Shown here: positions 24,436 through 33,413 of the stretch, in pieces
How positions within the stretch are numbered: position 1 is the first letter of the stretch
Layout of the letters: each line of letters starts with the position of its first letter
Source of the DNA: Scatosoma sp002474405
GTDB lineage: Bacteria; Bacillota; Clostridia; Christensenellales; Borkfalkiaceae
Reading direction: 5' to 3'
NCBI GenBank assembly: GCA_937892545.1
Contig: CALAFO010000072.1
Coordinates: 1-37,010 of the forward strand
Length of the DNA: 37,010 nt
Program-made: the position numbers and the translations under genes
The notes under the pieces: model-generated
Told to the model about the DNA's origin: nothing
The model's database searches: none
What the model saw: the letters and a program-made list of their open reading frames with translations, nothing else

Positions 24436-24903
24436 TTACCTGATATATTCTTTTTTGCAATATTTTTCTTCAATCGCCTTGATTTTGGCAATTCTTCTGT
24501 CGTGCCGCTCGCCGCCCATATATTCGCAGGTAAGAAATTCGGTAACGATTTCTTCCATCAGCCCCGCGCCGATTACGCGTTCGCCGAAAGCAAGCATATT
24601 CGCGTCGTTGTGATAACGCGTATATTTCGCGCAATACGTATCGTGGCAGTGTGCGCAACGGATTCCGGGTACTTTGTTCGCCACGATGGAAACGCCGATA
24701 CCGGAAGAACAAATCACGATTCCTCTCTCGCATTCTCCTCTTGCAACGGCTTCCGCCGCTTTCAGCGCAAAATCGGGATAATCGCACGAATCCGCGGTAT
24801 ACGTACCGAAATCAACGTATTCGTGTCCGTTTTTTTCCAGAAACGCAAGCAACGCTTTTTTCAGATTCAATCCGCCGTGATCGCATGCTACGGCAATTTT
24901 CAT
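24436..24903 (-). CDS. rpiB: Ribose-5-phosphate isomerase B
   Basis: 155 residues. It interconverts ribose-5-phosphate and ribulose-5-phosphate in the pentose phosphate pathway. Visible are CDHGG (Asp8, His9), CSSGIGVSI with catalytic Cys65, RYHNDANML with His98, and RHDRRIAKIKAIE at the C-terminus. All are in the positions known for RpiB. AAAGGAG precedes the ATG and a strong sigma-A promoter lies 45 bases upstream. Confidence 0.96.
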   Translation of the reverse strand: MKIAVACDHGGLNLKKALLAFLEKNGHEYVDFGTYTADSCDYPDFALKAAEAVARGECERGIVICSSGIGVSIVANKVPGIRCAHCHDTYCAKYTRYHNDANMLAFGERVIGAGLMEEIVTEFLTCEYMGGERHDRRIAKIKAIEEKYCKKEYIR

Positions 24904-24947
24904 ACGCCTTTTCTCCTTTGAGCAACCTCTTGGGTATTTTCTTATCG

Positions 24948-24976
24948 ATTATATCACTTTCTATCAAAAATTTCAA
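24948..24976 (-). promoter_or_regulatory. Sigma-A promoter of rpiB
   Basis: Minus strand TTGAAA (24971-24976), exactly 17 bases, TATAAT (24948-24953). This is near-consensus and drives rpiB and probably upp. Confidence 0.85.
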
Positions 24977-25007
24977 GCGTTTGGCGCGCGTTTGCGGTAA
25001 GTTACGG

Positions 25008-25670
25008 CTATATTTTTTTCGGCGCCGCCGTTCTCTTTTTTTTCGTTCCGCTCTTTGCCCGCGCTTTTCCGTTCGCGCCGCCTTTCGAAGTTTTCTTCGT
25101 CGTTTTCTTCTTTGCGCCAGTTTCAGCCTTTTTCGTCGGCTTCTTTGCCGAAGTTTTTCCGCCGCTTTTTACCGCCCGCGGCTTCTTCGTAAACCACTTT
25201 TCTTCGATGGCGGGAAACGCCGCGATGATTTTTTCCAGCGTTTCCGCATACGTCTTTTCGTCTTTTCCGTACGGGTCGGGAATATCCTCTCCCGTGAGTT
25301 CCGCAAAACAGAAAACGTTATTTTTCCCCGACGGCTTCCCAGCCTCTTCCAGAAAACGCTTTCTCGCGGGTTTTAAAAGTTCGCTTTGCGCGCGCGTCAT
25401 GCAGATAATGATATCCGCCGATAAAAGCGTTTCTTTCGTTAGCGAAGTGGAAGAAAAATATGGCAGCGCGAGTCCGGTATTTTCCAGCGTTTTCGCCGCT
25501 TTGTCGTTCATATCCCGCTCGGTCGGCGAAACTTTCAAGCCCGCCGAAGTAGCCACCGCGGGCAAGCCTTTGCGTTTGATTTCCGCCGAAAACGCCGCTT
25601 CCGCCATCGGCGAACGGCAAGTGTTTCCCGTGCAGACAAACACTATTTTTTTAATTTTCTGCTTCGCCAT
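25008..25670 (-). CDS. Low-molecular-weight protein tyrosine phosphatase with a lysine-rich tail
   Basis: Residues 1-160 are a complete LMW-PTP: P-loop CTGNTCRSP with nucleophile Cys13 and Arg19, and the general-acid loop DPYG with Asp132. Such enzymes dephosphorylate protein phosphotyrosine, or phosphoarginine in Bacillota. Residues 161-220 form an added tail in which 24 of 60 residues are Lys or Arg, with AKKPTKK, GAKKKTTKKTSK and GTKKKRTAAPKK. This resembles histone H1-like proteins and ordinary LMW-PTPs lack it. The tail could bind nucleic acid or an acidic cell-surface polymer. The gene lies 53 bases after the Sua5 gene on the same strand. Confidence 0.9.
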   Translation of the reverse strand: MAKQKIKKIVFVCTGNTCRSPMAEAAFSAEIKRKGLPAVATSAGLKVSPTERDMNDKAAKTLENTGLALPYFSSTSLTKETLLSADIIICMTRAQSELLKPARKRFLEEAGKPSGKNNVFCFAELTGEDIPDPYGKDEKTYAETLEKIIAAFPAIEEKWFTKKPRAVKSGGKTSAKKPTKKAETGAKKKTTKKTSKGGANGKARAKSGTKKKRTAAPKKI

Positions 25671-25723
25671 CTTCCGGTTTTCTCTCCCTCGGCAGAATCC
25701 GCCGCGCCTCTTCTTTCATTTCT

Positions 25724-26743
25724 TCAATGCGGCACGTCCGCTGAAACGCAGGCTTTGCGCAGACGATTCAAAACGCCCGCCATCACCCCGTCTTTTTGCT
25801 TCGGCTCCACGGCAATCAGTACGTCAGCCGTTTTTTCCGCCTGCCTGAGAAGCGCAAACAGATTTTCCGCCATCTCCTCGCCCGTCGCGCCTAAATCCAG
25901 TACGGAATATCCCGCCGCGGTCAGCTCAACGGCAACAACGTGTTCGCACAAAATATACGCGCGCCTCCCTTTCGCGGCTTCCTCCGCCGCCTTTTTCGCC
26001 GCCTTGTCCGCCTCGTTTTCCGTAAACAGCGCCGTTTCGCATCTCGGCGAATAATGTTTATACATCATTCCGGGACTTTTCGCCCTGTCGCCGGGTTTTA
26101 AAACAGGCTCGTACACGTCGCATCGTCCGCACACCGCGGCAATCATCTCCCGCGTAATCAGCCCCGGCCGCAAAATCACGGGATAATCGCCCGTAACGTC
26201 CGCCACCGTACTTTCGATGCCGCCGCTGCACGCCCCGCCGTCTAAAATCAGCGGAATTTTTCCGTTGAAATCGTCGAACACGTGCTGCGCGGAAGTGGGC
26301 GAAACGTGCTTCGATAAATTCGCGCTCGGCGCCACAATCGGAATATCCACTTCCCGCAGAAACGCCTGCGCGTCCTTATGCGACGGCACGCGTACGGCAA
26401 GCGTGTTCAGCCCGCACGAAACGCGCGGCGATACTTTGCCCGTGGAAGGATACACCAGCGTGAGCGGTCCCGGTAAAAACGCCTCGCGCAGTTTTTTCGC
26501 GTACGGCGGATCGTAATCGATGATTTTCGATAAATCGTACGCCTCGTGCACGTGCGCTATCAGCGGATTATCGTTCGGGCGTCCCTTGATTTCGAAAATA
26601 CTCTTTACGGCGTCGTCGTTTTTCGCGTCGCCTCCCAGCCCGTACACCGTTTCGGTGGGCATCGCCACCACGCCGCCGGAAAATATAATCTCCCGAGCCT
26701 CTTTCAGCGACGCGGCGTTGACTTTTTCTATTCGCGTAATCAT
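25724..26743 (-). CDS. Threonylcarbamoyl-AMP synthase (Sua5 type)
   Basis: 339 residues, the long Sua5 form with a YrdC-like catalytic domain (1-205) and a C-terminal Sua5 domain. It makes threonylcarbamoyl-AMP for the t6A37 tRNA modification. Motifs include PTETVYGLGGDA, KGRPNDNPLI, LAVRVPSHKDA, APSANLSKHVSPTSAQHV, SGGIESTVADV and the linker segment SPGMMYKHYSP that covers the active site. An alanine-rich helical stretch (NEADKAAKKAAEEAAKG) precedes the last domain. It follows dnaB by 20 bases. Confidence 0.95.
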   Translation of the reverse strand: MITRIEKVNAASLKEAREIIFSGGVVAMPTETVYGLGGDAKNDDAVKSIFEIKGRPNDNPLIAHVHEAYDLSKIIDYDPPYAKKLREAFLPGPLTLVYPSTGKVSPRVSCGLNTLAVRVPSHKDAQAFLREVDIPIVAPSANLSKHVSPTSAQHVFDDFNGKIPLILDGGACSGGIESTVADVTGDYPVILRPGLITREMIAAVCGRCDVYEPVLKPGDRAKSPGMMYKHYSPRCETALFTENEADKAAKKAAEEAAKGRRAYILCEHVVAVELTAAGYSVLDLGATGEEMAENLFALLRQAEKTADVLIAVEPKQKDGVMAGVLNRLRKACVSADVPH

Positions 26744-26763
26744 TGCTATGTACTTCTTTCCGC

Positions 26764-28227
26764 TTAAAACGGCGGCTCGTCCTCAGGCGGCGGCGCGTTG
26801 AATCCCGCCGATTCGAGAACGCTCTCTTCCTCGTCGAACGAACGCGGTCTGCCGAACTGCGGCGGCTCTTCCGGGCGGTTCTCGCCGTCCTCGTCCACAA
26901 ACTTCGTGGATTCGCCGATAAATTTCAGCTGCACTCTCCCCGGCGAACCGTTTCTGTGCTTGGCGATATTGATTTCCGCCGCCCCTTTCACGATTTTTCC
27001 GCTGGCAAGTTCCTCCGCCGTCGCCGTCATTTCGGGGCGGTTGATGAACATTACGATGTCGGCATCCTGTTCGATGGCGCCCGATTCGCGGAGGTCGGAA
27101 AGCTGCGGTTCTTTCGTCTGCATACGCCTCAGCTGCGAAAGCGCGATAACGGGCACTTCCAGCTCTTTCGCGATGATTTTCAGATCGCGCGTAATCGAAG
27201 CGATTTCCTGCTGACGGTTTTCCGCGCCCGCAAGCTTCGAATCCCCGCCGGACATCAGCTGAATATAGTCGATCATAATAAGGTCGAGCGCGCCCGTTTT
27301 CGCTTTGAGTCTGCGGCATTTCGATTCGATTTCCGAAGGCGTGGTACGCGAAGAATCGTCCACGTAAATGGGCGCGTCTTTCAGCCGTTCCGCCGCGTCG
27401 ATGAGTTTTTTCCAGTCCGGCGCGGAAAGTTCGCCCGAAAGCGCCTTAGCCATGCTCACGTTCGCATACGAACATAAGAGTCTTTGCACGATCTGCGCGC
27501 GCGGCATTTCAAGCGAGAACACGGCGCACACCTTATGGTTGCACATTGCCGCATGTTCCACGATGTTCATCGAAAACGAAGTTTTTCCCACGCCGGGGCG
27601 CGCCGCCAGTACTATCAGGTCGGATTTCTGCAATCCGTTCGTCAGCTGGTCGAAGCGGCGGAAGCCCGTCTCCACGCCGCGGTACGCGTTCTTGTCGAGG
27701 GAAAGCGATTCGAATTTCTTCAGTACGCCGTCCACCACGTTTTCTTCCTGCATGCCTTTCAGCGACGAACGGTCGGTCTGCCGGGAAATATCGTAAATAC
27801 TCTTTTCGGCAAACGCCAGCGTCTGCTTCTCGTCGGTGGAAGAAGCGCAGGCTTCTATGATTTTCTGCGAAGCGCGGATGAGTTTCCGCGAAAGCGAATC
27901 GCGCTTCACGATATCGAAATACGATTTATAGTTCGCCGCGGAAGGCGTAATCTGCGCCAGTTCCGTCAGGTAGGCAATCCCGCCGGCTTTCGCCAGATTT
28001 CCCTCGCTTTCCAGCTGGTCGGAAAGGGTTACGAGATCGATGGGACGGCGCGAGCCGAACACTCTTTTCATCGCGTTCAGCACGTAGCGGTTGCTTTCTC
28101 CGTAGAAATCCTCTTCTTTCAGAGGTTCCACGATGTCCGCCGCCGTTTCGTTATCGATCAGCATACACCCCAGAAGCGCCATTTCCGCGTCGTTGTTGTG
28201 CGGCAGCACGTTGGTTGCGTTCGCCAT
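26764..28227 (-). CDS. dnaB: Replicative DNA helicase DnaB
   Basis: 487 residues. It is the hexameric helicase of the replication fork. The N-terminal DnaB domain (PHNNDAEMALLGCMLIDNE) is followed by the RecA-like domain with Walker A ARPGVGKT at 209-216, Walker B LIMIDYIQLM with Asp320, and SQLRRMQTKEPQLSDLRESGAIEQDAD. The C-terminal 40 residues are acidic and proline-rich. AGAGGA precedes ATG 28227. The usual ribosomal and lonC-type neighbours are not seen here. Instead it is followed by sua5 and preceded by pepF. Confidence 0.97.
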   Translation of the reverse strand: MANATNVLPHNNDAEMALLGCMLIDNETAADIVEPLKEEDFYGESNRYVLNAMKRVFGSRRPIDLVTLSDQLESEGNLAKAGGIAYLTELAQITPSAANYKSYFDIVKRDSLSRKLIRASQKIIEACASSTDEKQTLAFAEKSIYDISRQTDRSSLKGMQEENVVDGVLKKFESLSLDKNAYRGVETGFRRFDQLTNGLQKSDLIVLAARPGVGKTSFSMNIVEHAAMCNHKVCAVFSLEMPRAQIVQRLLCSYANVSMAKALSGELSAPDWKKLIDAAERLKDAPIYVDDSSRTTPSEIESKCRRLKAKTGALDLIMIDYIQLMSGGDSKLAGAENRQQEIASITRDLKIIAKELEVPVIALSQLRRMQTKEPQLSDLRESGAIEQDADIVMFINRPEMTATAEELASGKIVKGAAEINIAKHRNGSPGRVQLKFIGESTKFVDEDGENRPEEPPQFGRPRSFDEEESVLESAGFNAPPPEDEPPF

Positions 28228-28271
28228 AATTTTCCTCTTTCTCCGTCGGTTATCTTTCCCGACGTTCTGTA

Positions 28272-30065
28272 TCAGTCGTCAATCTTTTCAAACGCTTCAA
28301 GCGTTTCTTCGAATTCCTTCATCGCCGTTTCGAAAGGCGCTTTCGTGGTAAGGTCCACGCCCGCACGCTTTAAAATGGAAACGGGATCGGTGCAGCACCC
28401 GCCCGAAAGGAACGAGAAGTAATCTTTCACCGCGCTTTCGCCTTCGGTAAGCACTCTGTGCGCGATGGAAATCGCCGAAATAATGCCCGTCGCGTACTTG
28501 TACACGTAGAACGAACGGTAGAAGTGTGGAATACGCGCCCATTCGTAAGAAATTTCCTTATCGTGTATAATCGCGTCGCCGTAATATTTCTTGTTCAGCG
28601 CATAATACGTCGCGCACAGGTTTTCGTCGGTCAGCGGCTCGCCGTCCTCCGCCATCTTGTGCACGATTTGTTCGAATTCGGCAAACTGCGACTGACGGAA
28701 CAACGTAGTGCGAATCATATCCATATAATAATTCAGCAGGAATTTTTCCGTTTTCTTGTCACCCTTTTCGCGCGCGGATTTCAGAAGGTGCTTCAACAGC
28801 AGCACTTCGTTCACCGTGCTGGCGATTTCCGCAAGGAAAATCGTATAATCCGCCTTGGGGTACGGCTGCGCCGCCGAAGATTTATAGGTATGAATCGAAT
28901 GCCCCATTTCGTGCGCGATCGTGAAAATCTCGTTGGTGGTACGCTGGTAATTCAACAGCACGTACGGATGCGTATCGTACGAACCCGTGGAATACGCTCC
29001 GCTCTTCTTTCCTTCCGTTTCGCAAACGTCTATCCAGCGCTCGTCTTTCGCGCGGCGCAACAGCGCCTGATAATCCTTTCCGAGCGGCGCCAGCCCCTCC
29101 ACAACGATGTCGTACGCCTCTTCGTACGAAACGCTGATATCCGCGTTTTCCACCAGCGGCATATAAATATCGTACATATGCTGTTCTTTCAAGCCGAGCA
29201 CTTTTTTCCGCAACGCGATATAGCGGTGCATCAGCGGCAGCGCGCCGTCTACGGCTTCAATCAGATTTTCGTATACGCTCTTCGGCACGTCCTCGCCGTG
29301 CAAAGCCATTTCGAGGCAGCTTGCGTATCCGCGCGCGCGGCAGAAGAACACGTCCTTTTTCACGTTGCCGTAGTACGTCTGCGAAATCGCGTGAATCAGC
29401 TTGATGTACGCGCCGTAATACTTTTCGAACCATTCCTTTCTTTCTGTCGCGTTTCCTTTTCTCAGCGCCACGCCGTAGCCGCCGTGCGTGATTTTTTCCG
29501 TCTTTCCCTCAAACGTAGCTTCGGGCAGATTCAGATCGGCGTTGTCCAGCATCGAAAATACGTCGTGATACCCGTCCGTAACTTCCGCCGCCATCGCAAG
29601 CAGCCGTTCTTCTCCCTCGGAAAGCACGTACTTTTTGGATTTTTCAATCTTCTGCAGCAGATAATCGTAATCCGCGAAATCCTTGTCCGCAATGTACTCT
29701 TTCAGTTTCTGTTCGGGCAACGCCGTCAGTTCGGGGTCGATAAACGCCGTTTTCGCCATGAACTTCGAATATAAAGACATCATCGAAGAAACCGCGCTGT
29801 TCCACTTCGCGTTCCGAAGGTCCTCGTCGCGCTTCATCGAGGCGTACAGAAACAGCTTTTCCAGCTTTCTCATGCCCTCGTATTCTTTCGCAAACAACGC
29901 CAGCAGACTGTCTTTGTTCCCCAGCTTGCCCTTGAACGCGCCCTCGTAATCGAAATCCGCGTATTCCTTTTCCATCGCGTCTTTCGCTTCTTTCCACGCT
30001 TCGTAAGAAGGAAAAATTTCCTCCGTTGCCCAGCGATACTTTTCTTCTACTTCGTTTCTTTCCAT
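28272..30065 (-). CDS. pepF: Oligoendopeptidase F (peptidase M3)
   Basis: 597 residues, the standard size. It is a cytoplasmic zinc peptidase that degrades oligopeptides of about 7-17 residues. The zinc site HEMGH is at 385-389 with the third ligand Glu413 in FLAEIASTVNE. The region GAYSTGSYDTHPYVLLNYQ upstream is typical of the PepF branch. It has a good AAGGAG about ten bases before ATG 30065. No signal peptide. Confidence 0.96.
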   Translation of the reverse strand: MERNEVEEKYRWATEEIFPSYEAWKEAKDAMEKEYADFDYEGAFKGKLGNKDSLLALFAKEYEGMRKLEKLFLYASMKRDEDLRNAKWNSAVSSMMSLYSKFMAKTAFIDPELTALPEQKLKEYIADKDFADYDYLLQKIEKSKKYVLSEGEERLLAMAAEVTDGYHDVFSMLDNADLNLPEATFEGKTEKITHGGYGVALRKGNATERKEWFEKYYGAYIKLIHAISQTYYGNVKKDVFFCRARGYASCLEMALHGEDVPKSVYENLIEAVDGALPLMHRYIALRKKVLGLKEQHMYDIYMPLVENADISVSYEEAYDIVVEGLAPLGKDYQALLRRAKDERWIDVCETEGKKSGAYSTGSYDTHPYVLLNYQRTTNEIFTIAHEMGHSIHTYKSSAAQPYPKADYTIFLAEIASTVNEVLLLKHLLKSAREKGDKKTEKFLLNYYMDMIRTTLFRQSQFAEFEQIVHKMAEDGEPLTDENLCATYYALNKKYYGDAIIHDKEISYEWARIPHFYRSFYVYKYATGIISAISIAHRVLTEGESAVKDYFSFLSGGCCTDPVSILKRAGVDLTTKAPFETAMKEFEETLEAFEKIDD

Positions 30066-30089
30066 TTTATATATACTCCTTGATGTTTT

Positions 30090-30716
30090 TTACATATTTC
30101 CAGGCGCGCCCGCCGCTTCGTCCGCGGGTTTTTCCGCTTCCTTTGCATTCTCCGCCGCGCTTGCCGCAGGGTTTTCCGCTCCTTCCGAAGCGCCCTCGCC
30201 TCTTTTTAAAATCTCGTACGCCACCACGAAATTGCTCTGCACCACGTACCGCACGTAATCGCCCGCTTCGAAGGGCGGCAGACTTTTTTCCGCGTCCCAG
30301 TACGCTTCGCGGCGCATCCATTCCTTTTTCTTTTTGCTCCAGGTTTTAAACACACAGGAAATCGCGTCCACGTTGTCTTTCTGCAAGTCGTTGAGTTCGA
30401 ACCCCACGAAATAATTTTCTTCAACGTTCTTCATCCCCTCGGACAAATAATACATCATCTTGTAGTATCTGTTCACCCGATGATATTTGATGCCCATGTA
30501 CAAAAACAAAAACACGATGAACAGCGCCGTGGAAATAAACATCACCGCTTTCGGCAACGCCTGCATCTTATCTTTGTACGGCAGCGAGGTATAATACGCC
30601 AGCGAAGCGATCGCCAGCGCGATATACGCGCCCAGCACGATATAAAACACCCGCTTTACTTTCTTTCTCTGGTCTACGATCGCGTTGAAATCTTCGTCGT
30701 CAAACACCCGTTCCAT
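30090..30716 (-). CDS. Membrane protein of unknown function with two transmembrane helices
   Basis: 208 residues from ATG 30716, which has AAGGAG seven to eight bases upstream. An upstream alternative at 30743 adds nine basic residues. It has two membrane segments (about 25-47, FYIVLGAYIALAIASLAYYTSL, and 57-79, AVMFISTALFIVFLFLYMGI). A cytoplasmic part follows, with YFVGFELNDLQKDNVDAISCVFKTWSKKKKEWMRREAYWD. The tail is disordered and rich in Ala, Glu and Pro (GEGASEGAENPAASAAENAKEAEKP). I do not recognise the family. It lies between lepB and pepF on the same strand. Confidence 0.75.
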   Translation of the reverse strand: MERVFDDEDFNAIVDQRKKVKRVFYIVLGAYIALAIASLAYYTSLPYKDKMQALPKAVMFISTALFIVFLFLYMGIKYHRVNRYYKMMYYLSEGMKNVEENYFVGFELNDLQKDNVDAISCVFKTWSKKKKEWMRREAYWDAEKSLPPFEAGDYVRYVVQSNFVVAYEILKRGEGASEGAENPAASAAENAKEAEKPADEAAGAPGNM

Positions 30717-30781
30717 TTTTCTCTCCTTCGTCCTTCCGCGCAAAGCTCCGTCGCCGCGCGGTTTTTGATACGGAATTTTTT

Positions 30782-31585
30782 TCAGCTATTTTTGAACAAT
30801 GCGCTTATTTTATCCGTAAAAGCGTAATATTTCGTGCTGAACGTGCGGCATCTCACCGCCCAGCCGGGCACCACTCCGCAGATATCTTCCAGCCGGTACG
30901 CCCGTTTCAGATGCGAACGCAGATTTCCGTTCTTATCCCGCTGCAACCACCTGCCGTCGGTGCTGTTGTACGTATTGTCGCCGAGAATCAGCACTTCCCC
31001 TTCGCCCAGTTCGTAAACGCAGCCTTCCAGCGTATAAGAAACGTTCTGCGGCTGCGCTTCCAGCTCGGTGTATTCCGTAATTCCTTTTTCTTTCTGCTCC
31101 GCCGTCAGATAATAAATTCTGCCGTTTTCCTCTTTTACGGTATCGCCGGGCAGCCCCACCAGCCGTTTCACCAGAAAATTCACCGTCTGCGTTCCGCCCG
31201 AAGTTCCGCGGCTTACGAACGGCGCCGCCAGAATATCTTTGTACTTTTCCGTATCGTGGTACTCTCTCACGTCCACAATCACCACGTCGCCCCGTCCGGG
31301 CGTTTTTGCATACCGCAAAAAGCCGCCCTCGCCCGTATCGGCAAACTGCATAAACAGCCTGTCCCCGTTTTCCAGCGTGGGCAGCATCGACGATCCGTCC
31401 ACGTCGATTCTTGCGAACGACGCCACGAATACGCCGCGGAACAGCATAAAAATCAACACGACGAGAAACAGCGAAACAAAAAACCGTACGTTCGATTTTC
31501 TTGCTTCGCTCCGGTACGCTTCCTCGTACAACGGCGAGACGTTCAGCCCGCCGTTCTCTCTGTCGTTTGCTTTTTCCTGCCTCAT
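30782..31585 (-). CDS. lepB: Signal peptidase I
   Basis: 267 residues, the S26 family that removes signal peptides from secreted proteins. It has one N-terminal membrane anchor (about 34-56), the catalytic Ser66 in GSSMLPTL, the catalytic Lys140 in LVKRLVGLPGD and the box GDNTYNSTDGR at 202-212. An insertion around 85-132 (GEGGFLRYAKT, ILAAPFVSRGTSGG) makes it longer than minimal Gram-positive enzymes. The gene name lepB is used in the generic sense. Bacillota often carry several paralogues. Confidence 0.93.
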   Translation of the reverse strand: MRQEKANDRENGGLNVSPLYEEAYRSEARKSNVRFFVSLFLVVLIFMLFRGVFVASFARIDVDGSSMLPTLENGDRLFMQFADTGEGGFLRYAKTPGRGDVVIVDVREYHDTEKYKDILAAPFVSRGTSGGTQTVNFLVKRLVGLPGDTVKEENGRIYYLTAEQKEKGITEYTELEAQPQNVSYTLEGCVYELGEGEVLILGDNTYNSTDGRWLQRDKNGNLRSHLKRAYRLEDICGVVPGWAVRCRTFSTKYYAFTDKISALFKNS

Positions 31586-31616
31586 AATTCTGCCTGTACG
31601 TATCTTTCCCGTTTCT

Positions 31617-33413
31617 TTACAGCCACAGCACGTTCGCCACGGGCACGGGACAATTCTCGTTTTCAGGGCGGATGACGATGGCGATGCCTTTCGAAAAACC
31701 TTCCAGCGATCCGCCCGTGCGTTCGTCTTTCAGCTCCGCCGCGCGCAGCACCACCCGTTTCCATTTTCCGCCGCCCGACACGGGCACGATTACGGAATAT
31801 TCTCCGCCCGTTCCGCGCTCGCCCGTTTCCACCGTAATTTTTACGGAAGTATCCTCTTTCGAATATAAATCCATTTTCAGCGCCGCGCCGTCGTCCGCCA
31901 CAAACCGAGGCGAACTGATGCGGTATGTTCTGATGCCCGCGGAAGAATATACGCCCGTGATTCCGCCGTAACCGGCAATCGTTTCCGGCATGCTTTCCTT
32001 CTCCAGAAAAATGCCGCCCAGCGCTTCGGCGCGGTAATCCGCCACGGCGAACCCGTCTTTTTCTCCCGCCGAAATCACCCGTTCTTTCACGCAATCTCCG
32101 CCTTTGATTTTCAGGCGTTTTCCCACGACGGGCGAAACAGTTTTAAAGCCGTTCACGAATTCCGCCGAAGCGTACGCAAACGCGTATTCCGCGCCCGAAA
32201 AGGGTTCGCACCCGCACGAAAAACGGCTGTCTTTCATGTCTCCGCCCGCAACGATTTTCACGCGTTGCCATGCGCGGCAGGAAGAAACCTGCCCGCTCCG
32301 CCCTTCCGCATAATACACGGAAAGCGTTTTCACCAGCGCGTCCTCATCCGTTTTCGCCGTCATCTCCAGTTTTCCGTCCGCACCCTCCGTTACGGTAAGT
32401 TCGATCGGCTTCGGAATATAAATATGCCGCCCTTTCAGATGCCGCTCCAAAAACAAATCGATGTCGGTCAGGGCATACGGACCGATGCACTTCCCGCTGT
32501 CCGCCGAATATACAATCGCGCTTCCGTCAGGATTTCCCAGCCGCACGAACGTATCGTACGCCCGGTCGCAATCGAAAAACGTATCTTCCATCGCGCAGCA
32601 CATCAGCACGGGGCACTTCACGAACGGCGCGTAAGATTCCGCCTCCACGCCCGCGATAAACGCGCGCACGGCGTCCGCTTCTTCCCCTGCGTCCTGCGAT
32701 TTTTCGCCCGCGGCAGACGTCGCGCCCCACTTCGGTGTGGATAAATGGCTTCTCCAGCCCGCCGCGTTCACAATCGCCGCGCAGGAAATATCGGGCGAAA
32801 GCGTAATCATCCAGGCGATTTCTCCGCCGAGCCGCACCCCCGATACGCCGATTTTCGAAACGTCGTTCCGCGTTTTCAAGTATTCCAGCGCGTATAAAGC
32901 AACGTACGCCCATTCCATCCATGCGCTGTTTTCCACGCTCTCCGATTCGAGATACGCGGGCGCGCCCGATACTTCGTAATTCGCGTAATCCGCCGCTTCG
33001 GGGTACACCGTATAATTTTTCTTTCCGCCGTCCGTTTTTTCTTCCGCTGCGGTTTCTTCCTCTTCCGCCGCCGTATCGCTCTCCGTTTCTTCGCCCGTGC
33101 CTTTACCGCCGCGCCGTCCGCAATAATCGGGAATCAGCGTGGCATAGCCTTTCGCCGCGAAATAATCGGCAAGCTCCGCGCCGTCGTCGTCCGCGTCGGG
33201 CAGCAACAAAAGAGCGGGCGCCGCTTCGGCGCCGTGCGGCTTCGTAAACCGCGCGAAAATTTTCACCCGTCCGCCGTCCGCAAGAAGATGCCCGTCCAGC
33301 CGTACGTTCTGCGCAACAAAACCTGCGGGCGTAAGCGTTTCCGCTTCCGTTTCCGCATTCAATGCCTGCGACAAATCGAATTTTTTCCAGATGGTAACCG
33401 GGCTTAAAATCAT
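31617..33413 (-). CDS. Alpha/beta-hydrolase-fold protein with apparently degenerate active site
   Basis: 598 residues from ATG 33413, preceded by AAAGGTG. The longer frame to 33446 lacks a site. Residues 25-330 follow the dienelactone-hydrolase/acetyl-xylan-esterase fold (ALLLLPDADDDGAELADYFAAKGYATLIPDYCG, YALEYLKTRNDVSKIGVSG). At the nucleophile elbow the expected G-x-S-x-G reads G-V-R-L-G (192-196), and the usual His near 305 is absent (SADSGKCIGPYA). An Asp remains at 277. An acidic insert (about 106-126) is low complexity. Residues 330-598 form beta-rich domains without a family I can name, perhaps carbohydrate-binding. No signal peptide. Probably a pseudo-enzyme. Confidence 0.75.
   Translation of the reverse strand: MILSPVTIWKKFDLSQALNAETEAETLTPAGFVAQNVRLDGHLLADGGRVKIFARFTKPHGAEAAPALLLLPDADDDGAELADYFAAKGYATLIPDYCGRRGGKGTGEETESDTAAEEEETAAEEKTDGGKKNYTVYPEAADYANYEVSGAPAYLESESVENSAWMEWAYVALYALEYLKTRNDVSKIGVSGVRLGGEIAWMITLSPDISCAAIVNAAGWRSHLSTPKWGATSAAGEKSQDAGEEADAVRAFIAGVEAESYAPFVKCPVLMCCAMEDTFFDCDRAYDTFVRLGNPDGSAIVYSADSGKCIGPYALTDIDLFLERHLKGRHIYIPKPIELTVTEGADGKLEMTAKTDEDALVKTLSVYYAEGRSGQVSSCRAWQRVKIVAGGDMKDSRFSCGCEPFSGAEYAFAYASAEFVNGFKTVSPVVGKRLKIKGGDCVKERVISAGEKDGFAVADYRAEALGGIFLEKESMPETIAGYGGITGVYSSAGIRTYRISSPRFVADDGAALKMDLYSKEDTSVKITVETGERGTGGEYSVIVPVSGGGKWKRVVLRAAELKDERTGGSLEGFSKGIAIVIRPENENCPVPVANVLWL

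Noticed and set aside
28458..29774. 438-residue plus-strand frame
   Set aside because: Antisense to pepF, which carries a full HExxH signature. The translation is rich in Val, Arg and Phe with no domain pattern.
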